Source: Nocardia flavorosea (GTDB lineage Bacteria; Actinomycetota; Actinomycetes; Mycobacteriales; Mycobacteriaceae). Taken from it: 64,000 nt of DNA. The notes below the pieces were generated by a model, which saw only the letters and a list, made by a program, of their open reading frames with translations, had not been told where the DNA came from and ran no database searches. The stretch is taken from assembly GCF_015477805.1 (NCBI RefSeq), contig NZ_JADLQL010000002.1:310001-374000 (forward strand). The letters run 5' to 3'. Each line of letters starts with the position of its first letter. Position 1 is the first letter of the stretch. A program made the translations under genes and the position numbers. Of the stretch, positions 18,036 through 27,755 are shown piece by piece.

Positions 18036-18274
18036 CGGCGAGCCGACCTCTGCTTGATCTGACGGTAGATATCGTCGCGCATCTCGTCGACGCTGCGTGA
18101 GCGCCCGCTGTGGAAGACCGGAAGTGGGGCACTGTCGCGTGGACGCTCGGAGGCGTCCAGCAGCATCGCGATACCGCGGCGGATGAGTTCCGCCTTGCTC
18201 ACTCCGGTGGCCGCTGCCTCGGCATCGAGCCTGACCTCCAAGTCGTCAGGGAGATACACGGTCGTCTTTATCAC
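18032..18274 (-). CDS. VapB-type ribbon-helix-helix antitoxin
   Basis: 80 residues from GTG 18274. IKTTVYLPDDLEVRLDAEAAATGVSKAELIRRGIAMLLD is a ribbon-helix-helix DNA-binding domain (about 2-42); the C-terminal half would bind the toxin. Coupled to the PIN toxin by a four-base overlap. Confidence 0.85.
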   Translation of the reverse strand: MIKTTVYLPDDLEVRLDAEAAATGVSKAELIRRGIAMLLDASERPRDSAPLPVFHSGRSRSVDEMRDDIYRQIKQRSARR

Positions 18275-18278
18275 GATA

Positions 18279-18299
18279 CGTATGGTACCACCCGTATGG
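18279..18299 (-). promoter_or_regulatory. Direct repeat CGTATGG upstream of the antitoxin
   Basis: CGTATGG occurs at 18279-18285 and 18293-18299, 14 bases apart, directly before the antitoxin start. The spacing suits a ribbon-helix-helix autorepressor binding twice over the promoter. Inferred from position and repetition only. Confidence 0.4.
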
Positions 18300-18349
18300 C
18301 ATCCTGCCCGGAGGTTCGGGGTATTCAGCCGGCAAGCGGACCAACGACG

Positions 18350-18385
18350 AAGGCCCGCTTCCCGAAAACCGGGAAAGCGGGCCTT
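18350..18385 (-). terminator. Terminator of the S10 ribosomal operon
   Basis: Inverted repeat with arms AAGGCCCGCTTCCCG and CGGGAAAGCGGGCCTT (one-base bulge) and a five-base loop, 34 bases after the rpsQ stop. It lies between rpsQ and the antitoxin gene on the same strand. Confidence 0.75.
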
Positions 18386-18418
18386 GCGTTTATCGACTCG
18401 ACAGCCGAGAAGAAGCCC

Positions 18419-18691
18419 TTACTTGGCCTTCTCCAAAACCTCGACCAGCCGCCACCGCTTGGTGGCCGACGTGGGCCGGGTCTCCATCAGCTGCACGCGG
18501 TCACCCACACCGGCAACCTCGTTCTCGTCGTGCGCCTTCACCTTGGAGGTGGTGCGGATGATCTTGCCGTAGAGCGCGTGCCGGTTACGGTCTTCCAGCT
18601 CCACGACGATCGTCTTGTTCATCTTGTCGGAGACAACGTAACCGACCCGAACCTTGCGGCGGCCGCGCTGCTCCTGCTCTTTCTCGCTCAT
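18419..18691 (-). CDS. rpsQ: 30S ribosomal protein S17
   Basis: 90 residues: [45 protein letters not shown] is the S17 OB-fold, which binds the 5' domain of 16S rRNA early in 30S assembly. Last gene of the S10 operon; ATG overlaps the rpmC stop by four bases, and a strong hairpin follows. Confidence 0.97.
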   Translation of the reverse strand: MSEKEQEQRGRRKVRVGYVVSDKMNKTIVVELEDRNRHALYGKIIRTTSKVKAHDENEVAGVGDRVQLMETRPTSATKRWRLVEVLEKAK

Positions 18692-18927
18692 GCCGCATCT
18701 CCCTTGTCAGCGGGTCCGGTGGCCAAACCGAGCTCACGCTCACGCATGACCGTGTAGATACGCGCGATCTCGTGACGCACCACACGCAGCCGGCGATTAT
18801 TGGTCAACTGACCCGTCGCCATCTGGAAGCGCAGGTTGAACAGCTCTTCCTTCGAGTCACGCAGGCGCTGAACGAGCTCGTCCTCGGTCAGCTCGCGGAG
18901 CTCTGCGGCCGGAGTACCGGTAGCCAT
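18688..18927 (-). CDS. rpmC: 50S ribosomal protein L29
   Basis: 79 residues: [59 protein letters not shown], the two-helix L29 protein at the exit tunnel, binding site for chaperones and SRP. The ATG at 18927 shares its A with the last base of the rplP stop; a longer in-frame start inside rplP is less likely. Short acidic/basic tail as in other actinobacteria. Confidence 0.96.
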   Translation of the reverse strand: MATGTPAAELRELTEDELVQRLRDSKEELFNLRFQMATGQLTNNRRLRVVRHEIARIYTVMRERELGLATGPADKGDAA

Positions 18928-19343
18928 CAGAACTGCTCCTCCCTCGTCACGATCCTGCACTTCATCGGGAGCTTGTGCATCGCGCGGCGCAACGCCTCAC
19001 GAGCGATCTCCTCGTTCGGGTAACTCATCTCGAACATCACGCGACCGGGCTTGACGTTCGCGACCCACCACTCCGGCGAACCCTTACCGGAACCCATACG
19101 GGTTTCGGCCGGCTTCTTGGTGAGCGGGCGATCCGGGTAGATATTGATCCAGATCTTGCCGCCACGCTTGATATGGCGGGTCATCGCGATACGCGCCGAC
19201 TCGATCTGCCGGTTGGTCACGTAGGCGGGCTCCAGAGCCTGGATGCCGAAATCGCCGAACGCCACCGAGGTGCCGCCCTTGGAGATACCGCTGCGGCTCG
19301 GATGGTGCTGCTTACGGAACTTGACCTTGCGGGGCATCAGCAT
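18927..19343 (-). CDS. rplP: 50S ribosomal protein L16
   Basis: 138 residues: [39 protein letters not shown] is the classic L16 N-terminus; [29 protein letters not shown] follows. L16 helps form the A-site tRNA elbow contact. Three bases separate it from rpsC. Confidence 0.97.
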   Translation of the reverse strand: MLMPRKVKFRKQHHPSRSGISKGGTSVAFGDFGIQALEPAYVTNRQIESARIAMTRHIKRGGKIWINIYPDRPLTKKPAETRMGSGKGSPEWWVANVKPGRVMFEMSYPNEEIAREALRRAMHKLPMKCRIVTREEQF

Positions 19344-19346
19344 GGG

Positions 19347-20144
<798 letters not shown>

Positions 20145-20576
20145 TTACTTTGCCCCTCCCTTCCGGCGAGTTCGAGTTGACTCTGCCGGAGCGGAGCCTG
20201 CGGAGCGACCACGAGACGCAGCGGGGACGCTCTCGACCTCGATGGTGATGTGGCTGGTGCGCTTGCGGATCCGGAACGCCCGGCCCTGGGCGCGCGGCTG
20301 GAACCGCTTCATGGTCGCGCCCTCGTCGACATAGGCCGTCGAGATGACCAGGGTGTCCGGGTTCAGGCCGAGGTTGTTCTCGGCGTTGGCCGCGGCACTG
20401 GCCACGACCTTGGCGACCGGGGTGCTGGCGGCCTGCGGGGCGAACCGGAGCAGGTCGAGCGCATCGGAGACGCGCTTGCCGCGGACCAGGTCCACGACCC
20501 GGCGAGCCTTCATCGGGGTCACGCGCACGTGCTTGGCGGTCGCGCGCGCAGTCGGATTCTGCGTTTCTGTGCTCAT
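20145..20576 (-). CDS. rplV: 50S ribosomal protein L22
   Basis: 143 residues: [58 protein letters not shown], with the long loop ([25 protein letters not shown]) that reaches into the exit tunnel and is a macrolide contact. Basic C-terminal tail typical of actinobacteria. Overlaps the rpsS stop by four bases. Confidence 0.97.
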   Translation of the reverse strand: MSTETQNPTARATAKHVRVTPMKARRVVDLVRGKRVSDALDLLRFAPQAASTPVAKVVASAAANAENNLGLNPDTLVISTAYVDEGATMKRFQPRAQGRAFRIRKRTSHITIEVESVPAASRGRSAGSAPAESTRTRRKGGAK

Positions 20577-20854
20577 CGCCGCTTGCTCTTCCGATCTTCT
20601 TTCACGTGGCTACGGAACGTCCTCGTCGGCGCGAACTCACCGAGCTTGTGCCCGACCATGTTCTCCGAGACGAACACCGGCACGTGCTTGCGGCCGTCGT
20701 GGACGGCGAAGGTGTGGCCGATGAAATCGGGGGTGATGGTCGAACGACGCGACCAGGTCTTGATGACCTGTTTGGTGCCCTTGTCGTTCTGCACGTCCAC
20801 CTTCGCCTGGAGGTGGTCGTCGACGAACGGGCCTTTCTTGAGGCTGCGTGGCAT
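20573..20854 (-). CDS. rpsS: 30S ribosomal protein S19
   Basis: 93 residues: [20 protein letters not shown] with [48 protein letters not shown]19 pairs with S13 in the 30S head. Preceded by a GGAGG sequence in the 14-base gap from rplB. Confidence 0.97.
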   Translation of the reverse strand: MPRSLKKGPFVDDHLQAKVDVQNDKGTKQVIKTWSRRSTITPDFIGHTFAVHDGRKHVPVFVSENMVGHKLGEFAPTRTFRSHVKEDRKSKRR

Positions 20855-20868
20855 TTCTTACCTCCTCC

Positions 20869-21705
20869 TTAGCGCTTCTTGCCGGTGCGACGGCGACGGA
20901 CGATGAGCTTGTCGCTCGGACGGTTCGGCTTACGGGTGCGGCCTTCCGGCTGACCCCACGGCGAGACCGGGTGGCGACCACCGGAGGTCTTGCCCTCACC
21001 ACCGCCGTGCGGGTGGTCGACCGGGTTCATGACGACACCGCGGACCGTGGGACGGCGTCCCTTCCAGCGCATACGGCCGGCCTTGCCCCAGTTGATGTTC
21101 GACTGCTCGGCATTGCCGACCTCGCCGACGGTGGCGCGGCAGCGCACGTCGACGCGGCGGATTTCGCCGGAGGGCATACGCAGCGTGGCGTAGGGGCCTT
21201 CCTTACCCAGCAGCTGGATGCTGGCACCGGCCGAGCGGGCCATCTTGGCGCCGCCGCCGGGACGCAGCTCCACCGCGTGGATGGTGGTACCGGTGGGGAT
21301 ATTGCGCAGCGGCAGGTTGTTGCCGGGCTTGATATCCGCGGTCGGGCCGGACTCGATCTTGGTGCCCTGCACCACGCCGCGGGGGGCGATGATGTAGCGC
21401 TTCTCGCCGTCCAGGTAGTGCAGCAGCGCGATATTGGCGGTGCGGTTGGGGTCGTACTCGATATGAGCGACCTTGGCCGGTACACCGTCCTTGTCGTGCC
21501 GGCGGAAGTCGATCAGCCGGTAGGCGCGCTTGTGACCGCCACCGCGATGCCGGGTGGTGATGCGGCCGTGGCCGTTACGACCACCGCTCTTGGTCAGCGG
21601 GCGGACCAGCGACTTCTCGGGGGTCGACCGGGTGATCTCGGCGAAGTCCGAGACGGACGACCCGCGGCGGCCCGGGGTAGTCGGCTTGTACTTACGGATT
21701 GCCAT
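20869..21705 (-). CDS. rplB: 50S ribosomal protein L2
   Basis: 278 residues: [21 protein letters not shown] at the N-terminus and [29 protein letters not shown], containing the conserved His near the peptidyl transferase centre, at the C-terminal half. Normal length. Confidence 0.98.
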   Translation of the reverse strand: MAIRKYKPTTPGRRGSSVSDFAEITRSTPEKSLVRPLTKSGGRNGHGRITTRHRGGGHKRAYRLIDFRRHDKDGVPAKVAHIEYDPNRTANIALLHYLDGEKRYIIAPRGVVQGTKIESGPTADIKPGNNLPLRNIPTGTTIHAVELRPGGGAKMARSAGASIQLLGKEGPYATLRMPSGEIRRVDVRCRATVGEVGNAEQSNINWGKAGRMRWKGRRPTVRGVVMNPVDHPHGGGEGKTSGGRHPVSPWGQPEGRTRKPNRPSDKLIVRRRRTGKKR

Positions 21706-21738
21706 GAGTTCTTCTCTGCTTTCTGGACTCCCCGCCGC

Positions 21739-22044
21739 TTACGCGACCGGGCCTCCGAAGATCTCGATGGGCTTGCTGTCGGCCGAGATGGTCACGAGCG
21801 CGCGCTTGGTGTCCTTGCGCTTGCCGTAACCGAAGCGGGTCCGCTTGCGCTTGCCCTGACGGTTGGCGGTGTTGACGCTGGTGACCTTCACCCCGAAGAC
21901 CTTCTCGACCGCGATCTTGATCTGGGTCTTGTTGGAGTCCGGGTGGACCAGGAAGGTGTAGGTGCCTTCCTCGATCAGGCCGTAGGACTTCTCCGAGATG
22001 ACCGGCGCCAGCAGGATGTCGCGCGGATCGGCAATGGTGCTCAC
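21739..22044 (-). CDS. rplW: 50S ribosomal protein L23
   Basis: 101 residues: [81 protein letters not shown]. Exit-tunnel protein that contacts trigger factor and SRP. Overlaps rplD by four bases. Confidence 0.97.
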   Translation of the reverse strand: MSTIADPRDILLAPVISEKSYGLIEEGTYTFLVHPDSNKTQIKIAVEKVFGVKVTSVNTANRQGKRKRTRFGYGKRKDTKRALVTISADSKPIEIFGGPVA

Positions 22045-22715
22045 TTGCTCTCCTCCTGTGCAGCCTCAGCCGGGCCGTGCACGAAGGCGTTGAGCGCCTC
22101 GACGGAGAACACGACTTCGTCGCTGTCCAGCACGTCGTAGGTGTTCAGCTGGTCCGGTGCGATGGTGTGCACGTATTCCAGGTTGCGGGCACTCTTCCAG
22201 GCGGTGACGTCCTCGCGGCCGACGACCAGGAGGAACTTCTTACGGTCCGAAAGCTCGGACAGGAAGGTCTTCGCGGTCTTGGTCGAGGGGTCCTGGCCTG
22301 CGACGAGCTCGCTGATCACATGGATCCGCTCGCTGCGCGCCCGATCCGACAGCGCACCACGCAGGGCGGCCTGGATCATCTTCTTGGGGGTGCGCTGGCT
22401 GTAGTCGCGCGGCTTGGGGCCGTGCACGGTGCCACCGCCGGCGAACTGCGGGGCGCGCGTCGATCCCTGGCGGGCGCGGCCGGTGCCCTTCTGGCGGTAC
22501 GGCTTCTTACCACCGCCGCGGACCTCGCCGCGGGTCTTGGTGGAATGCGTGCCCTGGCGGGCGGCGGCCTGCTGGGCCACGACCACCTGGTGCATCAGCG
22601 CGATATTCGCGGTGGCATCGAAGATCTCGGCGGGGAGATCGACGGTGCCGTTGGTTTTGCCACCGAGTTCCTTGACCGGCAGCGTCAGATTCGCCTTCTT
22701 CTCGAGGCTGGTCAT
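22041..22715 (-). CDS. rplD: 50S ribosomal protein L4
   Basis: 224 residues: the tunnel loop region [53 protein letters not shown] is well conserved. L4 lines the exit tunnel. Overlaps rplC by four bases. C-terminal acidic tail AAQEESK. Confidence 0.97.
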   Translation of the reverse strand: MTSLEKKANLTLPVKELGGKTNGTVDLPAEIFDATANIALMHQVVVAQQAAARQGTHSTKTRGEVRGGGKKPYRQKGTGRARQGSTRAPQFAGGGTVHGPKPRDYSQRTPKKMIQAALRGALSDRARSERIHVISELVAGQDPSTKTAKTFLSELSDRKKFLLVVGREDVTAWKSARNLEYVHTIAPDQLNTYDVLDSDEVVFSVEALNAFVHGPAEAAQEESK

Positions 22716-23377
22716 GCGTGCGCACCACCCTTCACGGCGCTCTTGACGATCACGACGCCGCCCTTGCGACCCGGGATCGCTCCCTTGATCAGCAGCAGGC
22801 CGTTCTCGGCGTCCACCTTGTGAACCGACAGGTTCTGCGTGGTGACGCGGTCGTTACCCATCCGGCCCGACATCCGCATGCCCTTGAACACGCGGCCGGG
22901 GGTGGCGCAGCCACCGATGGAACCCGGGCGCCGGTGCACGGCCTGCGCACCGTGCGAGGCGCCCTGGCCGCCGAAGCCGTGGCGCTTCATGGTGCCGGCG
23001 AAGCCCTTGCCCTTGCTGGTGCCGGTGACGTCGACGTAGGTGCCCTCTTCGAACGCGTCGGCCGAGATCTCCTGGCCGACCTCGAAGGTGGAGGCGTCCG
23101 CGACGCGGATCTCCGCGACATGGCGACGCGGGGTGACACCGGCCTTGGCGAACTGGCCGGATTCCGGCTTGTTCACCTTGCGCGGGTCGATCGCGCCGAA
23201 GGCGACCTGCACGGCGCTGTAGCCGTCGCGCTCGACGGTGCGGATCTGGGTGACCACGTTCGGTCCGGCCTTGACGACGGTCACCGGGACGACCCGGTTC
23301 TTGTCGTCGAACACCTGGGTCATGCCCAGTTTGGTGCCCAGGATGCCGGCCGCGGGCCTGCTCTTGTTGTCAGTCAT
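22712..23377 (-). CDS. rplC: 50S ribosomal protein L3
   Basis: 221 residues: [31 protein letters not shown] and [57 protein letters not shown] start at 23395 overlapping rpsJ is possible, but GGGGA eight bases before ATG 23377 and family alignment favour the ATG. Confidence 0.97.
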   Translation of the reverse strand: MTDNKSRPAAGILGTKLGMTQVFDDKNRVVPVTVVKAGPNVVTQIRTVERDGYSAVQVAFGAIDPRKVNKPESGQFAKAGVTPRRHVAEIRVADASTFEVGQEISADAFEEGTYVDVTGTSKGKGFAGTMKRHGFGGQGASHGAQAVHRRPGSIGGCATPGRVFKGMRMSGRMGNDRVTTQNLSVHKVDAENGLLLIKGAIPGRKGGVVIVKSAVKGGAHA

Positions 23378-23391
23378 ATCGAGAGTCCCCG

Positions 23392-23697
23392 TCACTGGAT
23401 ATTGACGTCGACGCTGGCCGGCAGGTCGATGCGCATGAGGGCATCGACCGTCTTCGGCGTCGGGTCGAGGATGTCGATCAGCCGCTTGTGCGTACGCATC
23501 TCGAAGTGCTCGCGCGAGTCCTTGTACTTGTGCGGCGAACGGATGACGCAGTACACGTTCTTCTCGGTCGGCAACGGCACCGGCCCGACGACCCGGGCCC
23601 CGGTGCGGGTCACCGTTTCGACGATCTTGCGTGCAGACGCATCGATCGCCTCGTGGTCATAGGCCTTGAGCCTGATGCGGATCTTCTGTCCCGCCAC
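23392..23697 (-). CDS. rpsJ: 30S ribosomal protein S10, first gene of the operon
   Basis: 101 residues: [77 protein letters not shown] start with AAGGA eight bases upstream. S10 is both a 30S head protein and NusE in antitermination complexes. It opens an 11-gene operon with mostly overlapping or abutting genes. Confidence 0.98.
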   Translation of the reverse strand: MAGQKIRIRLKAYDHEAIDASARKIVETVTRTGARVVGPVPLPTEKNVYCVIRSPHKYKDSREHFEMRTHKRLIDILDPTPKTVDALMRIDLPASVDVNIQ

Positions 23698-24171
23698 GCT
23701 AAGTGTCCTTTTCTCCGCTTTCGTCCGTGATCCGGAAACCGGCTAGGGCGTCCGTACCACCTTCATTTGCACAGCCCGAACACACGATGACGTCCCGTGC
23801 CCGATCGGTCAGGGCCCCGATTGGGCACCGGACCGACACGGCGGAGACCACGACCGGGCATGCCCGATCCGCGCCGCTGTTCATCTGTCATGGTTCTCCG
23901 GTCCACGCGGTCGGGCGTGTCGCCTTTCCGCTCATTCCTCGGCCCCGGAAGAAAACTTCGATCTGGCCTGCGGAACTTCGTCCCGGACGTACCCGCACCG
24001 TATTCGGTGAGGTACTCGCTGGTTTTACTCGCCCCGCCCAGCCGTGCCGTTTCATGGAAACGACGGCGACCCGGGGCAAGGCAACCCGAACAGTATGCAC
24101 GAGGCCCCCGAGGCGATTCAAATCGGGGTCGGCCGAGGTCCGGCACTGCGTCGACCATACCGCCGAACCGG
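23698..24171 (-). promoter_or_regulatory. Leader and promoter region of the S10 operon
   Basis: About 470 bases without a recognisable gene between rpsJ and the divergent gene at 24199. Open frames on both strands lack domains. The operon promoter and probably a long 5' leader should lie here; I could not fix a convincing -35/-10 pair or a stable leader fold by eye. Confidence 0.45.
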
Positions 24172-24193
24172 TATCTTACCGCTGAGTAAGATA
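24172..24193. promoter_or_regulatory. Perfect inverted repeat over a leaderless-type promoter
   Basis: TATCTTAC (24172-24179), six-base spacer, GTAAGATA (24186-24193). The right arm contains TAAGAT, a good -10 hexamer, five bases before the ATG at 24199, which would give an mRNA starting at or next to the start codon. A dimeric repressor bound to the palindrome would block the promoter. No regulator gene is adjacent. Confidence 0.5.
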
Positions 24194-24198
24194 GCCGC

Positions 24199-24678
24199 AT
24201 GACGAACCTCACCGGTACCTACCGCGGCTGGCGCAAACTGCCGGACAACCCGCTCGGCCACGGCCTGTTCTCCCTGTCGATGGTGGCCCGCGTCCCCTAT
24301 TTCGCCACGGTCCTACCCCGGGTGATCCGGCTGGAACCCGGCCGGTGCGAGGTCAAGGCCCCGAAATGGTTCGGCGTCCACAATCACCTCGGCACCTTCC
24401 ACGCCATCGCCGCCTGCAACCTGGCGGAGATCGCCATGGGCATGCTGAGCGAGGCAACGGTCCCCACCACGCACCGCTGGATCCCCAAGGCCATGCAGGT
24501 CCAATACCTGACCAAGGCCACCACCGGCCTGCGTGCGGTGGCCGAACTCACGGAGATCCCCGACTTCGCCGCCATCACCGAGGGCCGCGACCTGACCGTC
24601 CCCGTATCGATCTACGACAAGACCGGTCGCGAGGTGGTGCACGCCGACATCACCACCTGGGTGACCCCCAAGCACTGA
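24199..24678 (+). CDS. Hotdog-fold protein, DUF4442/PaaI-like
   Basis: 159 residues. LPDNPLGHGLFSLSMVARVPYFATVLPRVIRLEPGRCEVKAPKWFGVHNHLGTFHAIAACNLAEIAMGM matches DUF4442-type hotdog proteins, where the long central helix begins after HNHLGTFHA. Related proteins are acyl-CoA thioesterases, but this subgroup has no assigned substrate. Probably leaderless: there is no room for a Shine-Dalgarno between the -10 and ATG. Confidence 0.75.
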   Translation: MTNLTGTYRGWRKLPDNPLGHGLFSLSMVARVPYFATVLPRVIRLEPGRCEVKAPKWFGVHNHLGTFHAIAACNLAEIAMGMLSEATVPTTHRWIPKAMQVQYLTKATTGLRAVAELTEIPDFAAITEGRDLTVPVSIYDKTGREVVHADITTWVTPKH

Positions 24679-24849
24679 CTCCCGGCCCGGCCACAACCGA
24701 GCGCCGGTCCAGTAGGCGCGACGAGGATGCCCCCGCACCCGAAAAAAGACACAGCGCCTTCGCGAGCAGGGACACCCATCGCCTCTGCGATCCAGCTCAC
24801 AACCACCGCAAACAACCGCCTGTTGCTCTCCCCGGGTCGACCCCGTTGA

Positions 24850-26043
24850 ATGCGTTGTATGGCCGGTACCGACAAGTTCGATCTCTGCGTCGTCGGGCTG
24901 GGCCCGTCCGGGCGGGCTCTCGCCCACCGCGCCACCGTGGCCGGGCTGCGGGTGGCGGCCGTGGATCCGCGGCCCGACCGGCTGTGGCCGCCGACATTCT
25001 CCTGCTGGATCGACGAACTGCCGGAGTGGTTGCCGCACAGCGTGATCGCGAGCCGGATCCCGGCACCGGTCGTCTGGACCACATCCGAGATCCGGATCGA
25101 ACGCCCCTATTGCGTGCTGTCGAAACCGTTGCTGCGGGACGCGCTGGCACTCGACGACGCCCAGGTGTTCGCGGGGCGCGCGGCCCGGGTGGATGCGCAC
25201 GAGGTCGAACTCGCCGACGGCACGGTGATCCGCGCGACGGTCGTGGTCGATTCCCGCGGTATGCCCGGCCCTGGCGAGCGCCGCACAGCCAGCGCACATG
25301 GGATCTTCGTCGCTGCCGAAACCGCCGAGCCGATGGTCCGCGAGGGTACGGGCCTGCTGCTGGACTGGCGGCCGGAGAACGGTGCGGGCCCCGACGAGCC
25401 ACCGTCGTTCCTGTATTCGGTGCCGCTCGGCGACGGCACGGTGATCTTCGAGGAGACCAGCCTCGGGTTGCGGGGCGGGATGCCGCAGCACGAACTGCGT
25501 AAACGCACCCTGAACCGGCTCGCCGCGCACGGTATCGAACTGACCGGGGAGGAGCCCAGCGAGGCCGCGCACTATCCGCTGGACACACCACCACCGGCCA
25601 AGGGCGTCGGCCGGGTGGTGCCGTTCGGCTCCCGCGGCGGGATGATGCATCCCTGCACCGGCTACAGCGTGGCCGATTCGTTCGCCCTCGCCGATACCGC
25701 GGTCGACGCGATCCAGCGGGGTCGGGACCCGATCGCCGCGCTGTGGCCGTGGCAGGCGCGCCTCACCTACTGGATGCGTATGCGCGGACTGTGGGGCCTG
25801 GGCCGGTTGACCACCGAACAGTCCATCGCCATGTTCGATTCCTTCTTCTCCGCGTCCCCGCGCGGGCAGCGCGCGCTGCTCTCGGCCCATGACGACTACG
25901 CCGCGCTGGGGGCGGTGCTGTTCGGCACCGTCGCCCACACCTGGCCGTTCCGCTGGCGCTACGACCTCGTCGGCTGGACCAACCGCAACCGCTGGGCCGA
26001 TTACCCCTTCGCCCCCGCGGTGCGGGCCGACAGCCGGAAGTAA
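24850..26043 (+). CDS. Lycopene cyclase family flavoprotein (CrtL/CrtY type)
   Basis: 397 residues. N-terminal dinucleotide site FDLCVVGLGPSGRALAHRA, then WPPTFSCWIDELPEWLP, YCVLSKPLLRDAL, VVDSRGMP, FLYSVPLGDGTVIFEETSL (typical cyclase motif with the acidic residues after the strand), and GGMMHPCTGYSVADSFALADTAV. The family cyclises the ends of lycopene to beta-ionone rings using bound reduced FAD. ATG 24850 or ATG 24859. No other carotenoid gene is seen nearby, so carotenoid synthesis would need genes elsewhere. Confidence 0.85.
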   Translation: MRCMAGTDKFDLCVVGLGPSGRALAHRATVAGLRVAAVDPRPDRLWPPTFSCWIDELPEWLPHSVIASRIPAPVVWTTSEIRIERPYCVLSKPLLRDALALDDAQVFAGRAARVDAHEVELADGTVIRATVVVDSRGMPGPGERRTASAHGIFVAAETAEPMVREGTGLLLDWRPENGAGPDEPPSFLYSVPLGDGTVIFEETSLGLRGGMPQHELRKRTLNRLAAHGIELTGEEPSEAAHYPLDTPPPAKGVGRVVPFGSRGGMMHPCTGYSVADSFALADTAVDAIQRGRDPIAALWPWQARLTYWMRMRGLWGLGRLTTEQSIAMFDSFFSASPRGQRALLSAHDDYAALGAVLFGTVAHTWPFRWRYDLVGWTNRNRWADYPFAPAVRADSRK

Positions 26044-26064
26044 CCCCGAGCCCGCGGCGGGGCC

Positions 26065-26949
26065 TCAGCCGCTGGTCTCCGAAGCCTTCCGGTAACCGCG
26101 GACCGCCGGATAGCCGAAGATCAGGAGCACCCCGCCCACCCACAGCAGGGTGTCGATAAGCGGTTCGGCGACGGGACCGCCGTAGGAGAGCCCTTTCATC
26201 GCCTCGATTGCGCAGCTCATGGGCTGGTTCTCCACGGTGGAACGCAACCAGGCCGGGTATGCCTCGATCAGTACGAAACCGGAGTTGAAGAACAGCAGCA
26301 GATTGGTGAGCAGACCGACCAACTGCACCAGCAGCGGCCCCTCGGCGATGGTGGCGATCGCGGTGATGAACACCGCGAATCCGATCCCGAACAGAATCGG
26401 GATCCCGATCAGGCCCAGCGCGGCCAACGGCCCCTGTTCGAAACGAAAACCGAGACAGAAGCCCACCGCGATCACGATGAGCGTGGTGACCAGCACCCGG
26501 ATCGCCTCGGCCAGCAACCGGCCGGTGAGCCCGGCCGCGCGATGGATCGGCATGGTCCAGAAACGGCCGAGCAGCCCGGTGGCCTTCTCGGTTTTGAAGC
26601 CGAGCGCGCTCACCACGGCCCCGCTCATCGCCGCGATCAGCGTGATCATCGGGACGGTGCCGTAGACGGCGGGCTTCCCGGAGAAACTCGAAATGGACTC
26701 GTCGAGCACGATCCAGAACATCACCAGGGTCAGCGCCGGGTACACGATGGTCTGGATGGTGGTCGACGGATCGCGCAACCAGCCCATCAGCAGCCGCTTG
26801 CACTCGATCCAACTGTTCACCGCCCAGGCCGCCGGCGAACCCTCGGTCCGGGTAGCCGCCCGCGGCAGGTCCATCGCGGCGGCCGTGGGCGCGAACCGTT
26901 CACGGCCACCGGAACTCTTCGGGACCGCCGGGGTATCGACAATGCTCAT
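26065..26949 (-). CDS. ABC-2 type exporter permease (DrrC-like)
   Basis: 294 residues, about six hydrophobic segments after a soluble N-terminus (first around 70-90). Third gene of a DrrABC-like exporter: it overlaps the second permease gene by four bases. The region SWIECKRLLMGWLRDPSTTIQTIVYPALTLVMFWIVL is typical of ABC-2 membrane subunits. Such exporters move drugs or lipids out of the cell. Ends 21 bases from the convergent cyclase gene. Confidence 0.85.
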   Translation of the reverse strand: MSIVDTPAVPKSSGGRERFAPTAAAMDLPRAATRTEGSPAAWAVNSWIECKRLLMGWLRDPSTTIQTIVYPALTLVMFWIVLDESISSFSGKPAVYGTVPMITLIAAMSGAVVSALGFKTEKATGLLGRFWTMPIHRAAGLTGRLLAEAIRVLVTTLIVIAVGFCLGFRFEQGPLAALGLIGIPILFGIGFAVFITAIATIAEGPLLVQLVGLLTNLLLFFNSGFVLIEAYPAWLRSTVENQPMSCAIEAMKGLSYGGPVAEPLIDTLLWVGGVLLIFGYPAVRGYRKASETSG

Positions 26950-27755
26950 GCTCGCCTCACATTCGCCCAGACCGCGAACGGGACGAACAGCACCGTCCCG
27001 GCGACCAGCCAGATCAATCCGACCCGCAGTACCTCCCAGCTCACCCCGTCGCCCGCCATATCCCGCAGCGCGTAGGCGAACTGGGTGATGGGCTGGTTAC
27101 GCACGAACGGCTGGACCCAATCCGGGAACTGCGTTTCCGGTACGAAACCGCACGACATCATGCCGAAGATCAGGGTCGGCAAGGTCAGCGCCTGGCTCAG
27201 CGCCTGCGGGCTCTTCGTCAGACTGCCGAGACCGTCCGCGCCGACGGCCAGCATGGTGCCGACAGCGAGCGCGAAGGCACAGAACCCGACGGTTTGCCCC
27301 CACCCGGCCGTGAATTCGAACCCGATAATGTGCCCGTAGATCAGCGCGGCGGTCAGTGAAACCACCGAGCGGACCAGTCCGGCGGCGATCCGTGAGGTCA
27401 ACGGCACCAGCAAGCCGATCGGCATGGTCTGCAACCGGGTGCTGAATCCGACGCGCGCCTCGAAAGCGGCCAGTTGCGCGTTCGACATCATGGTGAAAGC
27501 CATGGTCTGCAGGACGACGATGGGCATGACGAACTGCGCGTAGTCGATGCCCTGGAACTGCATCACCAGGCGCAGCGGGAGATAGAAGCCCACGGTGAAA
27601 ACGAGCGGTGTGAGGATCGCGCCGATCAGCTCGCCCTTGCTGACCATGGTCCAGACGACCCGCCCGGTGAGAGCCCGCCACTGCGCGAAGTACGAGACAT
27701 GGGTCCGCGGCAGTTCGGCGAAGAGTCCGGTGCGGTCGACGGCGGGTGCGCTCAC
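26946..27755 (-). CDS. ABC-2 type exporter permease (DrrB-like)
   Basis: 269 residues with six hydrophobic segments, starting AQWRALTGRVVWTMVSKGELIGAILTPLVFTVGFYLPL. Overlaps the ATPase gene upstream by four bases and the other permease downstream, so the three are translated together. Two different permeases with one ATPase suggest a heterodimeric membrane part. Cargo unknown. Confidence 0.85.
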   Translation of the reverse strand: MSAPAVDRTGLFAELPRTHVSYFAQWRALTGRVVWTMVSKGELIGAILTPLVFTVGFYLPLRLVMQFQGIDYAQFVMPIVVLQTMAFTMMSNAQLAAFEARVGFSTRLQTMPIGLLVPLTSRIAAGLVRSVVSLTAALIYGHIIGFEFTAGWGQTVGFCAFALAVGTMLAVGADGLGSLTKSPQALSQALTLPTLIFGMMSCGFVPETQFPDWVQPFVRNQPITQFAYALRDMAGDGVSWEVLRVGLIWLVAGTVLFVPFAVWANVRRA

